Positions 25,674 to 33,994 of a DNA stretch of 64,000 nucleotides are shown one piece after another. The notes under the pieces are model-generated. The model was not told where the DNA came from. It saw nothing but the letters and a program-made list of their open reading frames with translations, and did no database searches. Numbering within the stretch: position 1 is the first letter of the stretch; each line of letters opens with the position of its first letter. Origin of the DNA: JBGPLJ01 sp035644395 (GTDB lineage Bacteria > Pseudomonadota > Gammaproteobacteria > Steroidobacterales > Steroidobacteraceae); assembly GCA_035644395.1 (NCBI GenBank), contig DASQOR010000059.1, forward strand, positions 174,921-238,920. Reading direction: 5' to 3'. Both the position numbers and the translations under genes were made by a program.

Positions 25674-27079
25674 GATGCGGTTCCGGCGGCGAGTTTCATC
25701 TGCGGACGGCGGGCGCCGGCCAGGCGCTCGACAAAGCGCGTGTGCCAGGCGTGGATGTCGTTGCGGCGCAGGATCTCGAGCATCTGCTGGTGGCGGTCGC
25801 GGCGCTCCGCGAGCGGCATGTTGAAAGCGGTTTCGATGGCATTGCCCATGGCGCGTGCATCGTAAGGGTTGACCTGCAGCGCGCCCGTCAGTTCGCGCGC
25901 CGCGCCCGCGAGTGTGGAGAGAATGAGCACACCGGGGTCCCCGGCATTCTGGGCGGCCACGAACTCCTTGGCAACCAGGTTCATGCCGTCGCGCACCGGG
26001 GTCACGATGCCGACGAGCGCCGAGCGCAGGAAGCTCATCAGCACCTCGTGCGGGAAATTCTTGTTGAGGTAGCGGATCGGCGTCCAGTCGGTGTCGGCGA
26101 ACCGGCCGTTGGTGCGGCCGGCCGCCTGTTCGAGGGCCTCGCGGATGGCGGCATAGGCACGCACGTCGGAGCGCGACAGCGGCGCGATCTGCAGGAAGGT
26201 CACGCGATTCTGGTTGTCCGGATGGGTCTCGAGGAAACGCTCGTAGGCGCGGAAGCGCTCGACCAGCCCCTTGCTGTAATCGAGGCGATCGACGCCGATC
26301 ATGAGCCGGCGGCCGAGGAGGCCCGCGATCATGCGCTGGTGCGCTTCGCTCGCCTGTCCCTCGCTCGCCTCGCGCTCGATGCCGTCGACGTCGACGCCGA
26401 TCGGGAAGACCTCCGCGAGCACCCGCCGATCGCCTACGACAATACGCTTCGCGGCGTCGATCGCTTCGCCTCCCCACAGCGACACGATCGCCGAGCGAAA
26501 CGCGAGCAGGTCATTTTCCGTCTGGAAGCCGAGCACGTCGTAAGCGAGGAGCGATTGCACGAGTTCGCCGTAGACGGGCAGCGCGCGCAGCACTTCGATG
26601 TTCGGAAACGGAATGTGCAGGAAAAACCCGATCGGCTGCTGCGCGCCCAAATCGCGCAGCTTCTGCGCGAGCGGGATGAGATGGTAGTCGTGAACCCAGA
26701 TGAGGTCGTCCGGCTCGAGGAGGGTCGCAAGCTCTCGGGCGAAGCGCTGGTTCACGACCTGGTACGCGTCGTACTGCTCGTCGTGATAGTGAAAGCCGTC
26801 GAGGAAGTAGTGAAAGACCGGCCAGAGGATGCCGTTGCTGAAACCGAGGTAATAGTCCTGGTGCTCCTTCGGGCTGAGCTCGATCGTCGCGTAGGTCACG
26901 TTGTCGCGCCGGACGATCTCCGCGGGTTCGAGCGTGCCCTCGGCGATGTCGCCATTCCAGCCGAACCAGAGTCCGCCGCGCGCCTGCATCGCGGCGAGGA
27001 GCCCGACGGCGAGCCCTCCGGGAGCGGCGCCGCGGCGCGGCACGGTGACGCGGTTCGAAACGGCAACGAGGCGGCTCAT
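25670..27079 (-). CDS. otsA: Alpha,alpha-trehalose-6-phosphate synthase
   Basis: A 469-residue GT20 glycosyltransferase joining UDP-glucose and glucose-6-phosphate. The start MSRLVAVSNRVTVPRRG with GGLAVGLLAAM is the acceptor-binding loop. VHDYHLIPLAQKLRD, GFFLHIPFPNIEV and GVDRLDYSKGLVERFRAYE are diagnostic OtsA blocks, as are RDGMNLVAKEFVA and LILSTLAGAARELTGALQVNPYD near the end. It is third in the otsB-GH15-otsA-small protein operon, overlapping both neighbours by four bases. Trehalose serves as osmo- and desiccation protectant in the cytoplasm. Confidence 0.96.
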   Translation of the reverse strand: MSRLVAVSNRVTVPRRGAAPGGLAVGLLAAMQARGGLWFGWNGDIAEGTLEPAEIVRRDNVTYATIELSPKEHQDYYLGFSNGILWPVFHYFLDGFHYHDEQYDAYQVVNQRFARELATLLEPDDLIWVHDYHLIPLAQKLRDLGAQQPIGFFLHIPFPNIEVLRALPVYGELVQSLLAYDVLGFQTENDLLAFRSAIVSLWGGEAIDAAKRIVVGDRRVLAEVFPIGVDVDGIEREASEGQASEAHQRMIAGLLGRRLMIGVDRLDYSKGLVERFRAYERFLETHPDNQNRVTFLQIAPLSRSDVRAYAAIREALEQAAGRTNGRFADTDWTPIRYLNKNFPHEVLMSFLRSALVGIVTPVRDGMNLVAKEFVAAQNAGDPGVLILSTLAGAARELTGALQVNPYDARAMGNAIETAFNMPLAERRDRHQQMLEILRRNDIHAWHTRFVERLAGARRPQMKLAAGTAS

Positions 27080-28875
27080 GACGCTTCCTCCCAGGAGCGG
27101 CTGAGGCGCAGCGCGCTCGTGATGATGCCCACCATGCTGTAGGTCTGCGGGAAGTTGCCCCAGAGCTCGCCGCTCTTCGGCTCGATGTCCTCCGAGAGGA
27201 GGCCGAGCGGATTGCGTCGCTTCAGCAGGCGGTCGAAGTGTTCGCGCGCTTCGTCGCGCCGGCCCGTCGCCGCGAGCGCGTTCACATACCAGAAGGCGCA
27301 GACGGTGAAGGCCGACTGCGGCGGGCCGAAATCGTCCGCGTGCCGATAGCGGAACACGAGGTCGCCTTCGCGCAACTCGCGCCCGATGGCGTCGACCGTC
27401 GCGTGGAAGCGCGGGTCGTCGGCAGTCACCAGACCGAGATCGGCGAGCACCAGCGCCGTCGCGTCCAGCTGGTCGCCACCGAAGGACGTCACGAAAGCCT
27501 TGCGCCGTTCGCTCCAGGCGCGGGCGAGGATGCGCTCCCGCATCTCGTTGGCCCGCGCGCGCCAGCGGCGCCCGATTTCAGTCTCGCCGATGCGCGCGGC
27601 AAGACGTGCCAGGCGGTCGCAGCCCGCCCAGGAAATCGCCGCGGAAAACGTATGCGTGTGCTGCTCGCCGCGCAGTTCCCACGGACCGGCGTCCGGACGC
27701 TCGAACACGATGGCCGCCCGGTTGCCGAGCGATTGCAGCCGCTCGAACAGTGCCCGGTCGCCGACGCGGGTCAGCCGCTCGTCGTAGAAGAGCTGGGTGG
27801 TCGCGAGAATGACCGAGCCATAGACGTCGTGCTGGACCTGGCGTGCGGCCTGGTTGCCGACACGCACCGGGCCCATCCCGCGATATCCGGCGAGCGAGTC
27901 GACGTCGCGCTCGTCGGCATCCGCATCGCCCCGAATCGTGTAGAGCGGTTGCAGGTCGCCGTCGGCCGAGCGCGCGAGGAGATGATCGAAGTAGTGCAGG
28001 TAGGCTTCCATCGTGCGCGTGGCGCCAAGGCGATTCAGTGCCTGCAGCACGAAATAGCTGTCGCGCAGCCAGCAATATCGATAGTCCCAGTTGCGCCGGC
28101 TTTGCGGGCTCTCCGGTATCGAGGTCGTGAGCGCTGCGACCACGGCGCCGGAGTCCTCGTAGGTGCAGAGCTTCAGCGTGATCGCCGCGCGAATGACCGC
28201 TTCCTGCCAGTCGAACGAGATGGCGAGGGTGCGCACCCAGTCCTGCCAGTAGTTGCGGGTCTCCTCGAGAAAACTCCGCGCGAGCGTCGCCGGCGCTTCT
28301 TCCAGCGTTTCGTCGGGTCCCAGGATGAAGGCCACGGGATGCGTGAGCACCGCTGGCCGGTCCTCCTCGACGATGCTGAGCGAGGCATCGGTCGTGACCC
28401 GGAAGTCGAGATCGCCGGTGGCAAAGCGCAGGTGATGACTGCCGAAGTGCTTCGTCGGCGTGCGCTTGCCGTACTCGCAGGTCGGACGCAGCCGCATGCG
28501 AACGATGGGCCGGCCGGCAACCGGCTCCACGATCCGCACGAGCATCATCGGGCGAAAGACACGGCCGCGGCCGCGAAAGCGGGGACAGAAGTCCGTGATG
28601 CGGACGACTCCGCTGGCGCTGTCCGACAGGGTGGTTTCGACAATCGCGGTGTTGCGGACGTACTCCTGCTTGCACTTCGCGACATTCGCCACGTCGACGG
28701 CGAATACGCCGCTGCGGGCGGCACCGCCCTCGGCGGTGAGGAGGGCGGAGAAAACCGGATCGCCATCGAGCGCCGGCAGGCAGCACCAGACGATGCGCCC
28801 GCAGTTGTCGAGGAGTGCCGCGACCTGGCAATTGCCGATCACGGCAAGGTTCAGGTCCGGCTGCTGCGGCGTCAT
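27076..28875 (-). CDS. Glycoside hydrolase family 15 protein (trehalase/glucoamylase type)
   Basis: A 599-residue GH15 enzyme without signal peptide. It starts with LNLAVIGNCQVAALLDNCG, the N-terminal beta domain typical of bacterial GH15. The (alpha/alpha)6 domain carries WDYRYCWLRDSYFVLQALN and VGNQAARQVQHDVYGSVI, which are GH15 hallmarks. In actinobacteria such enzymes are trehalases, and the position between otsB and otsA supports trehalose as substrate, giving synthesis and breakdown in one operon. A glucoamylase role is the alternative. ATGA overlaps are seen at both ends. Confidence 0.92.
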   Translation of the reverse strand: MTPQQPDLNLAVIGNCQVAALLDNCGRIVWCCLPALDGDPVFSALLTAEGGAARSGVFAVDVANVAKCKQEYVRNTAIVETTLSDSASGVVRITDFCPRFRGRGRVFRPMMLVRIVEPVAGRPIVRMRLRPTCEYGKRTPTKHFGSHHLRFATGDLDFRVTTDASLSIVEEDRPAVLTHPVAFILGPDETLEEAPATLARSFLEETRNYWQDWVRTLAISFDWQEAVIRAAITLKLCTYEDSGAVVAALTTSIPESPQSRRNWDYRYCWLRDSYFVLQALNRLGATRTMEAYLHYFDHLLARSADGDLQPLYTIRGDADADERDVDSLAGYRGMGPVRVGNQAARQVQHDVYGSVILATTQLFYDERLTRVGDRALFERLQSLGNRAAIVFERPDAGPWELRGEQHTHTFSAAISWAGCDRLARLAARIGETEIGRRWRARANEMRERILARAWSERRKAFVTSFGGDQLDATALVLADLGLVTADDPRFHATVDAIGRELREGDLVFRYRHADDFGPPQSAFTVCAFWYVNALAATGRRDEAREHFDRLLKRRNPLGLLSEDIEPKSGELWGNFPQTYSMVGIITSALRLSRSWEEAS

Positions 28876-29654
28876 GACGCGGCTCCGCAGTGCTCGACGA
28901 ATCGTTGCAGCCAGGAACGCACGGCATGGGGATCCGCGAGGCGCCAGTCGGCCGAGACGCGGTCGCCGACGGCGATCGCGATGCCGCCGTGGCCGCGTAC
29001 GGCCTCGAAGCCATCGCAGTCCGTCGCGTCATCGCCAAGGAATACGGGGGTCCGGCCGGCAAAAGGCGCTTCCGCGAGAAAGGCCTCGATGGCGGCGGCC
29101 TTGCTGCAGGAACGCAGCTTCAGCTCGAATACGGCGTTGCCGTCGAGGAGTTCGTAGTCGGGCAACAGCGTTTGCGCGAGTCTCGACATGACGGCGCGCA
29201 CCCGCGATTTCCATTGGGGTGCCGAACGGTAGTGCACGGCGAGCGCCGACCCCTTGTCTTCGATGAAGACGCCGCTCGTCGGGGGAGTGAGGGACTCGAG
29301 CATGTTGCGTGCCTCGATGAGTCGCGCGTCGGGATCCGCCGTGCGATGCCAGGCACCGCTCGCGTCGCGACGCTCGCATCCATGCACGCCGGCTGTCGGC
29401 AGGCGCAGCGGCGCGAACAGGCGATCGAGCTGCGCAACCGGCCGTCCGCTCACGAAGGCCAAGGCTCCGCGCGTGACACGCAGGGCGCCGCGCAGGAGCC
29501 GTATGAGAGTCTCGTCCACTGCGACGCCATCCGGGCGCAGCGCGAACTCGACCAGCGTTCCGTCGACGTCGAGGAAGAGGCACGCGGGCGTGGCCGGCAG
29601 CGGCGGCTCGCCCAGCCGCGGCAGCGTGGCCTCATCTGCATTGCGATCCTTCAT
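28872..29654 (-). CDS. otsB: Trehalose-6-phosphate phosphatase
   Basis: 260 residues from the ATG at 29654. This HAD-superfamily phosphatase has motif I LFLDVDGTLVEF (nucleophile Asp), motif II region FVSGRP, the cap domain GVHGCERRDASGAW and FIEDKGSALAVHYR, and a late VFLGDDATDCDGFEAV (motif IV). It removes phosphate from trehalose-6-phosphate made by OtsA. It is first in the trehalose operon, with its stop overlapping the GH15 start. An upstream in-frame extension exists but has no family similarity and would run into the divergent gene. Confidence 0.95.
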   Translation of the reverse strand: MKDRNADEATLPRLGEPPLPATPACLFLDVDGTLVEFALRPDGVAVDETLIRLLRGALRVTRGALAFVSGRPVAQLDRLFAPLRLPTAGVHGCERRDASGAWHRTADPDARLIEARNMLESLTPPTSGVFIEDKGSALAVHYRSAPQWKSRVRAVMSRLAQTLLPDYELLDGNAVFELKLRSCSKAAAIEAFLAEAPFAGRTPVFLGDDATDCDGFEAVRGHGGIAIAVGDRVSADWRLADPHAVRSWLQRFVEHCGAAS

Positions 29655-29813
29655 CAACTTCGAGTATAGGGAAGCCTCGCGCGCGGTGAATGACGGGAAT
29701 TCCACGGAAAACACACAATGAAAAATCTGCCATCGGCGGATGGCTGCGATCGCGTGTCGGAATAGTCCTATTCTTGGTGGCGATCCGCCGGATCGCGTAC
29801 GCTCCACGCTCCA

Positions 29814-30356
29814 ATGAGCACCGATTCCGTCAGATCGCGCCGCAGCTTCCTGCGTCTCATGGCCTCGTGCGGCGGCCTGGCGCTTGCACCGTTCGCATCG
29901 GCCGCGCCGTCGCCGCTGCTCAGGTTTCACCATACCCACACGAACGAGGACCTGGCGTTCGGGTACCGGGACGACGGCGCCTATACGGCCGAAGAGGTCG
30001 CGCAGTTCGAACACTTCCTCCGGGATTTCCGCACCGGCGAGCAGCATGCGATGGACATGCACCTGCCCGACATCCTGCACGCGGTCGCGGAACGCATCGA
30101 AAGCGGCGTCACCTTTGAAGTCATTTCAGGCTATCGCTCGCCCGCGACCAATGCGGAGCTCCATCGCAAGTCCTCGGAAGTCGCCGAGCACAGCTTGCAC
30201 ATGCAGGGCAAAGCGATCGACGTCCGCGTCACCGGCTATCCGACGGCGAAGCTGCGCGATCACGCGCTGGCGCTCAAGATGGGAGGCGTCGGCTACTACG
30301 CGCACTCGGACTTCGTGCATCTCGATACGGGGCGCGTTCGCAGGTGGACGGGCTGA
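29814..30356 (+). CDS. YcbK/DUF882 family M15-type peptidase with Tat signal
   Basis: A 180-residue exported protein. The N-terminus SRRSFLRLMASCGG is a twin-arginine signal with a hydrophobic stretch to SAAPS. The metallopeptidase M15_3 core follows: FEVISGYRSPATNAEL, SLHMQGKAIDVRV (H-x6-D zinc ligands) and GVGYYAHSDFVHLDTG (third ligand His). This family trims peptidoglycan peptides or crosslinks in the periplasm (E. coli MepK/YcbK). It is divergent from otsB (159-base gap with no clear promoter seen) and convergent with the GH97 gene. Confidence 0.92.
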   Translation: MSTDSVRSRRSFLRLMASCGGLALAPFASAAPSPLLRFHHTHTNEDLAFGYRDDGAYTAEEVAQFEHFLRDFRTGEQHAMDMHLPDILHAVAERIESGVTFEVISGYRSPATNAELHRKSSEVAEHSLHMQGKAIDVRVTGYPTAKLRDHALALKMGGVGYYAHSDFVHLDTGRVRRWTG

Positions 30357-30365
30357 GGGACGCCG

Positions 30366-32393
30366 TTACTTCGCAATGAAGCGAATGGCGGCGCCGCCAC
30401 CGGGCGCGAGCTTGAGCGTCAGCCGCTCGCCACGCTTCACCGGGCGCGACTCGATGACGAGAGCGAAGCGATTCGTACGATAGTCGGCGTCGTCCGCATC
30501 GCGGTAGATTTCGGCGACATAGCGGCGAGCGGGGTCCAGAAAGTCGAGCGGCACGTCGAGGCTGCGGGCGTTCTCATCCGTCACGCTGCCGAGATACCAG
30601 TCCTCGCTCCTGCGGTCCTTGCGCACGATCGTGGCGTAGTCGCCGACCTCTCCGTTCAACACCTGCGTGTCCGCCCAGTCGGTCGGCACCTCCCGGATGA
30701 ACTGGAACGGTTTCGGAAACTTCGCGTAGTTCTCCGGCAGGTCCGCCGCCATCTGCACGGGGCTGTAGAGCACGACGTAGTTGGCAAGCTGCTTGGCTTC
30801 GGTCGAGAGCATGGGCCGGCCGCCGCGCCCGACGAGGCTCAGCACGCCCGGCGTGTAATCGAAGGGACCGGCCAGCATGACCGTGAAGACGAGATTGGCC
30901 TCGTGCTCCGGCGGATTCGGCGGATCGCCCCACGCGTTGTATTCCATGCCGCGCGCGCCCTCGCGCGCCACCCAGTTCGGATACGTCCGCCGCAAGCCCG
31001 TGTCCTTGATCGGCTCGTGTGCGTCGATCGTGATGTGACGCTTCGCGGCCTCGGTCACCACTTTCAGGTGATGCCGTGCCGACACCTGGCCTTCATGCCA
31101 CTCGTAGTAGATCTTGCCGTCCGCGCCCATCGCCTTCATGCCCGCGGCATCCGCGACATAGCCGGTCTTGACGCCGCGGATGCCGAGCTTCGCATCGAGA
31201 TCGAGCGCGGCCTCGAGCTCGGACTCATAGTGGGCAATGTTCGCCGACGTTTCGTGATGACCGATCAAGGTGACGCCCTTCTTCTTCGCGTACGCCGCGA
31301 CCGCCGGCAGGTCGAAGTCCGGGTAGGCCTGCGTGAAGCTGAAGGTCTCGCCGTTCGCGAACCAGTCGCCGTCCCAGCCGACGTTCCAGCCCTCGACCAG
31401 CACGCCGCCGAAGCCATTCTTCGCCGCGAAGTCGATGTACTGCCGGGCGTGCTCCGTGGTCGCGCCATGCTTCGGCCCCGACGCCCAGCTCCAGCTATCG
31501 AGATGCATGCCCCACCAGATGCCGACGTACTTCATCGGCTTCACCCAGGAGACGTCGCCGAGCTTGTTGGGCTCGTTGAGATTCAGGATCAGGTTCGACA
31601 TGTAGAGACCGGGCGCGCTGTCCGCGATCTCGAGCGTGCGCCACGGCGTGACGAAGGGCGCCGTGCGCCGGACCTTCGGCCCCTCGGCTGCGGGGCAAAG
31701 TTCGGCTTTCAGGCGCTGGCCGGTGACCCGGCGCAACCACATCGCGGAATAGTCGACGAGCGCGGCCTCGTGAAACGCGATATGCAGGCCCGACGCCGTG
31801 CGGATCGTCATCGGCGTGTCCGCGAGGCTCAGCTCCGCGAGGGGCGTGCGGTTGTGCAATTGCTCGAGGCGGTTCCATTCGCCGGCCGTGATCCACCAGG
31901 CCGTCGCCGGCTCGACGACGTCGAATTCGGTGAGTTCCTCGCTGATGTTGACGTCGTGGAGCGCTGCCTGGTCGGGAAACTCGTAGCGCAGGCCGAGGCC
32001 ATCGTCGTAGACACGGAATACCAGGTCGAGACTGCGGGCTGGCGCGACTTTCTCGGTCAGGCGCACCCGCAGTTCGTTGAAATGATTGCGGACGTAGCGC
32101 CGCTCGCCCCACGGTTGTTCCCAGGTCTCATCGACGGCGCGTGTCGCGCTCGATGTGAAGGCGAAATTGCGCTCGAGCTTCGGCGCATCGGCGAGCAGGA
32201 AGCCGAGGCGCGAGTCCCCGATCACGGGCTTGCCCCTGCGCGTGACCGAGTACGCCGGCCGGCCCTCGCCGTTCAGCGAAATACCGACCGTCAGTATGCC
32301 GCCGGGCGATGAGATTTCGGCGACCTGCGCAGCGAATGCCGGCGTGACGAACACGAGCGCGCACAGCCAGAGTGCGTCACGCAGGCGCCGCAT
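30366..32393 (-). CDS. Glycoside hydrolase family 97 alpha-glucosidase (SusB-like)
   Basis: 675 residues from the ATG at 32393, with signal peptide ALWLCALVFVTPAFA. It has the GH97 layout: an N-terminal beta-super-sandwich (GGILTVGISLNGEGRPAYSV), a central (beta/alpha)8 barrel and a C-terminal beta domain. Barrel motifs WWGMHLDSWSW, VLVEGWNVGWDGDW, GHHETSAN, TIDAHEPIKDTGLRRTYPN and ARGMEYNAW match SusB; the conserved Glu residues point to the inverting alpha-glucosidase subgroup. It hydrolyses maltooligosaccharides in the periplasm. It is the last gene of the amylase-GH13-GH97 operon, TGATG-overlapping the preceding stop. Confidence 0.94.
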   Translation of the reverse strand: MRRLRDALWLCALVFVTPAFAAQVAEISSPGGILTVGISLNGEGRPAYSVTRRGKPVIGDSRLGFLLADAPKLERNFAFTSSATRAVDETWEQPWGERRYVRNHFNELRVRLTEKVAPARSLDLVFRVYDDGLGLRYEFPDQAALHDVNISEELTEFDVVEPATAWWITAGEWNRLEQLHNRTPLAELSLADTPMTIRTASGLHIAFHEAALVDYSAMWLRRVTGQRLKAELCPAAEGPKVRRTAPFVTPWRTLEIADSAPGLYMSNLILNLNEPNKLGDVSWVKPMKYVGIWWGMHLDSWSWASGPKHGATTEHARQYIDFAAKNGFGGVLVEGWNVGWDGDWFANGETFSFTQAYPDFDLPAVAAYAKKKGVTLIGHHETSANIAHYESELEAALDLDAKLGIRGVKTGYVADAAGMKAMGADGKIYYEWHEGQVSARHHLKVVTEAAKRHITIDAHEPIKDTGLRRTYPNWVAREGARGMEYNAWGDPPNPPEHEANLVFTVMLAGPFDYTPGVLSLVGRGGRPMLSTEAKQLANYVVLYSPVQMAADLPENYAKFPKPFQFIREVPTDWADTQVLNGEVGDYATIVRKDRRSEDWYLGSVTDENARSLDVPLDFLDPARRYVAEIYRDADDADYRTNRFALVIESRPVKRGERLTLKLAPGGGAAIRFIAK

Positions 32394-33994
32394 CACGCGA
32401 TCCGCTCGGCAATGAGGCCCGACCAGCGCGGGAACGTCCAGCTGGCGGCGTCGCCCACCTGCTCGACGACGCGCCACTCGCCGGCGTCGGGCGGTTGCCA
32501 GCGATGCGCCTCGCCGCCGAGATTGAAGACACAGAGCAGCTCCTCGCCGGTGCTGCGGCGTTCGAAGGCGAGGATCGTTTTTGAAGCCTCGATCACTTTC
32601 AGCTCGCCGGTCCTGAGCGCGCCGCTGCCGTGACGCAGGGCGATCAGCCGGCGCGTCAGCGCAAGCTGGGATGAGGCGTCCGCGTTTTGGCGATCGACGG
32701 CGAGTTCCAGGTGTTCCGCGCCGAGCGGCAGCCAGGGCTTCGCCGCGGAAAATCCCGCGTGCTTGACGCCTGTCAGCCACGGCATCGGCGTGCGCGCGCC
32801 ATCGCGCCCGAGCGTGAGCGGCCAGTTGCTCACCGCCTCCGGATCCTTGAGGTCCTCGAAGCCGATGTGAGCCTGCGGCAGGCCGAGTTCCTCACCCTGG
32901 TAGAGGAAGATGTTTCCGCGCAGCGAAACGAGCAGCAGCATCGCAACGCGAGCGAGCGCCTGCCGGTCCGCGGGTTTCGCCCAGCGCGAGACGGCGCGCG
33001 GCGCGTCGTGATTGGAGAAGGCCCAGCTCGGCCAGCCGTCCGGCCAGGCCTCGAGCGCCGAGCGCACGAGCGCGGGCGTGAGCGCGTCCGCATACAGGAA
33101 ATTGAACCCATAGGCCGTGTGCAGCCGTCGTGTCCCCTGCGTGTAGAGGTGCATCGTGGGTTCGCCATCGCGGCCGCCGATCTCGGCGACGGTGAAGCGA
33201 CCGCCGTAGCGATCGGTCAGTTCGCGAATGCGCTCGAGGAACAGCGGAATGTCCGCGTGCGAAAGATTGTAGAGCGCTTGCTGGAAGTCCGCCGGGCGCG
33301 TGCGCGGCCGGCCGGTCGCGGGGGCCGGTGGATTGTCCGTGAGCGCGGGGTCGTGCATCGCGAAGTTGATGGCATCGAGCCGGAAGCCGTCGACCCCGCG
33401 GTCGAGCCAGAAGCGCGCGCAGTCGAGGAGCGCGTCCTGCACCGCCGGGTTGTGCACGTTGAGGTCCGGCTGCTCGAGGAGGAAATTGTGCAGGTAGTAC
33501 TGCCTGCGACGCGCGTCCCATTGCCATGCCGGGCCGCCGAACACCGACTGCCAGTTCGACGGTGGCGAGCCGTCCGCCTTCGCATCGGCCCAGACGTACC
33601 AGTCGGCCTTCGGATTGGTGCGGTCGCCACGGCTGGCGAGGAACCACGGATGCTGATCCGAACTGTGCGAATAGATCTGGTCGATGATGACCCGCAGGCC
33701 GAGCGAATGCGCGTGCTCGACCAGCCGATCGAAGTCGACGAGCGTGCCGAAGATCGGATCGACATCGCAGTAGTCGGACACGTCGTAGCCGAAATCCTTC
33801 ATCGGCGACGTGAAGAACGGCGACAGCCAGATCGCGTCCACACCGAGCGAAGCCACGTGCTCGAGGTGCGCCGTGATGCCGGGCAGGTCGCCCACGCCAT
33901 CGCCATTCGAGTCCGCGAAGCTGCGCGGATAGATCTGGTAGATCGCCGCGCCCCGCCACCAGAGCGCCGGCTTCGATGTGACGGGCGTGCTCAT
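32393..33994 (-). CDS. Alpha-glucosidase, GH13 (oligo-1,6-/alpha-1,4-glucosidase type)
   Basis: A 533-residue cytoplasmic GH13 enzyme. All four conserved regions are visible: II GVDGFRLDAINF (nucleophile Asp in FRLDA), III FTVAEIGG (acid/base Glu), IV FSNHDAPR (third acid), plus region I LRVIIDQIYSHSSDQH. The opening WWRGAAIYQIYPRSFADSN is that of alpha-glucosidases of the GH13_23/GH13_31 type. It splits maltose and short maltodextrins entering via the MFS carrier. It overlaps the amylase stop by four bases (ATGA). Confidence 0.94.
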   Translation of the reverse strand: MSTPVTSKPALWWRGAAIYQIYPRSFADSNGDGVGDLPGITAHLEHVASLGVDAIWLSPFFTSPMKDFGYDVSDYCDVDPIFGTLVDFDRLVEHAHSLGLRVIIDQIYSHSSDQHPWFLASRGDRTNPKADWYVWADAKADGSPPSNWQSVFGGPAWQWDARRRQYYLHNFLLEQPDLNVHNPAVQDALLDCARFWLDRGVDGFRLDAINFAMHDPALTDNPPAPATGRPRTRPADFQQALYNLSHADIPLFLERIRELTDRYGGRFTVAEIGGRDGEPTMHLYTQGTRRLHTAYGFNFLYADALTPALVRSALEAWPDGWPSWAFSNHDAPRAVSRWAKPADRQALARVAMLLLVSLRGNIFLYQGEELGLPQAHIGFEDLKDPEAVSNWPLTLGRDGARTPMPWLTGVKHAGFSAAKPWLPLGAEHLELAVDRQNADASSQLALTRRLIALRHGSGALRTGELKVIEASKTILAFERRSTGEELLCVFNLGGEAHRWQPPDAGEWRVVEQVGDAASWTFPRWSGLIAERIA

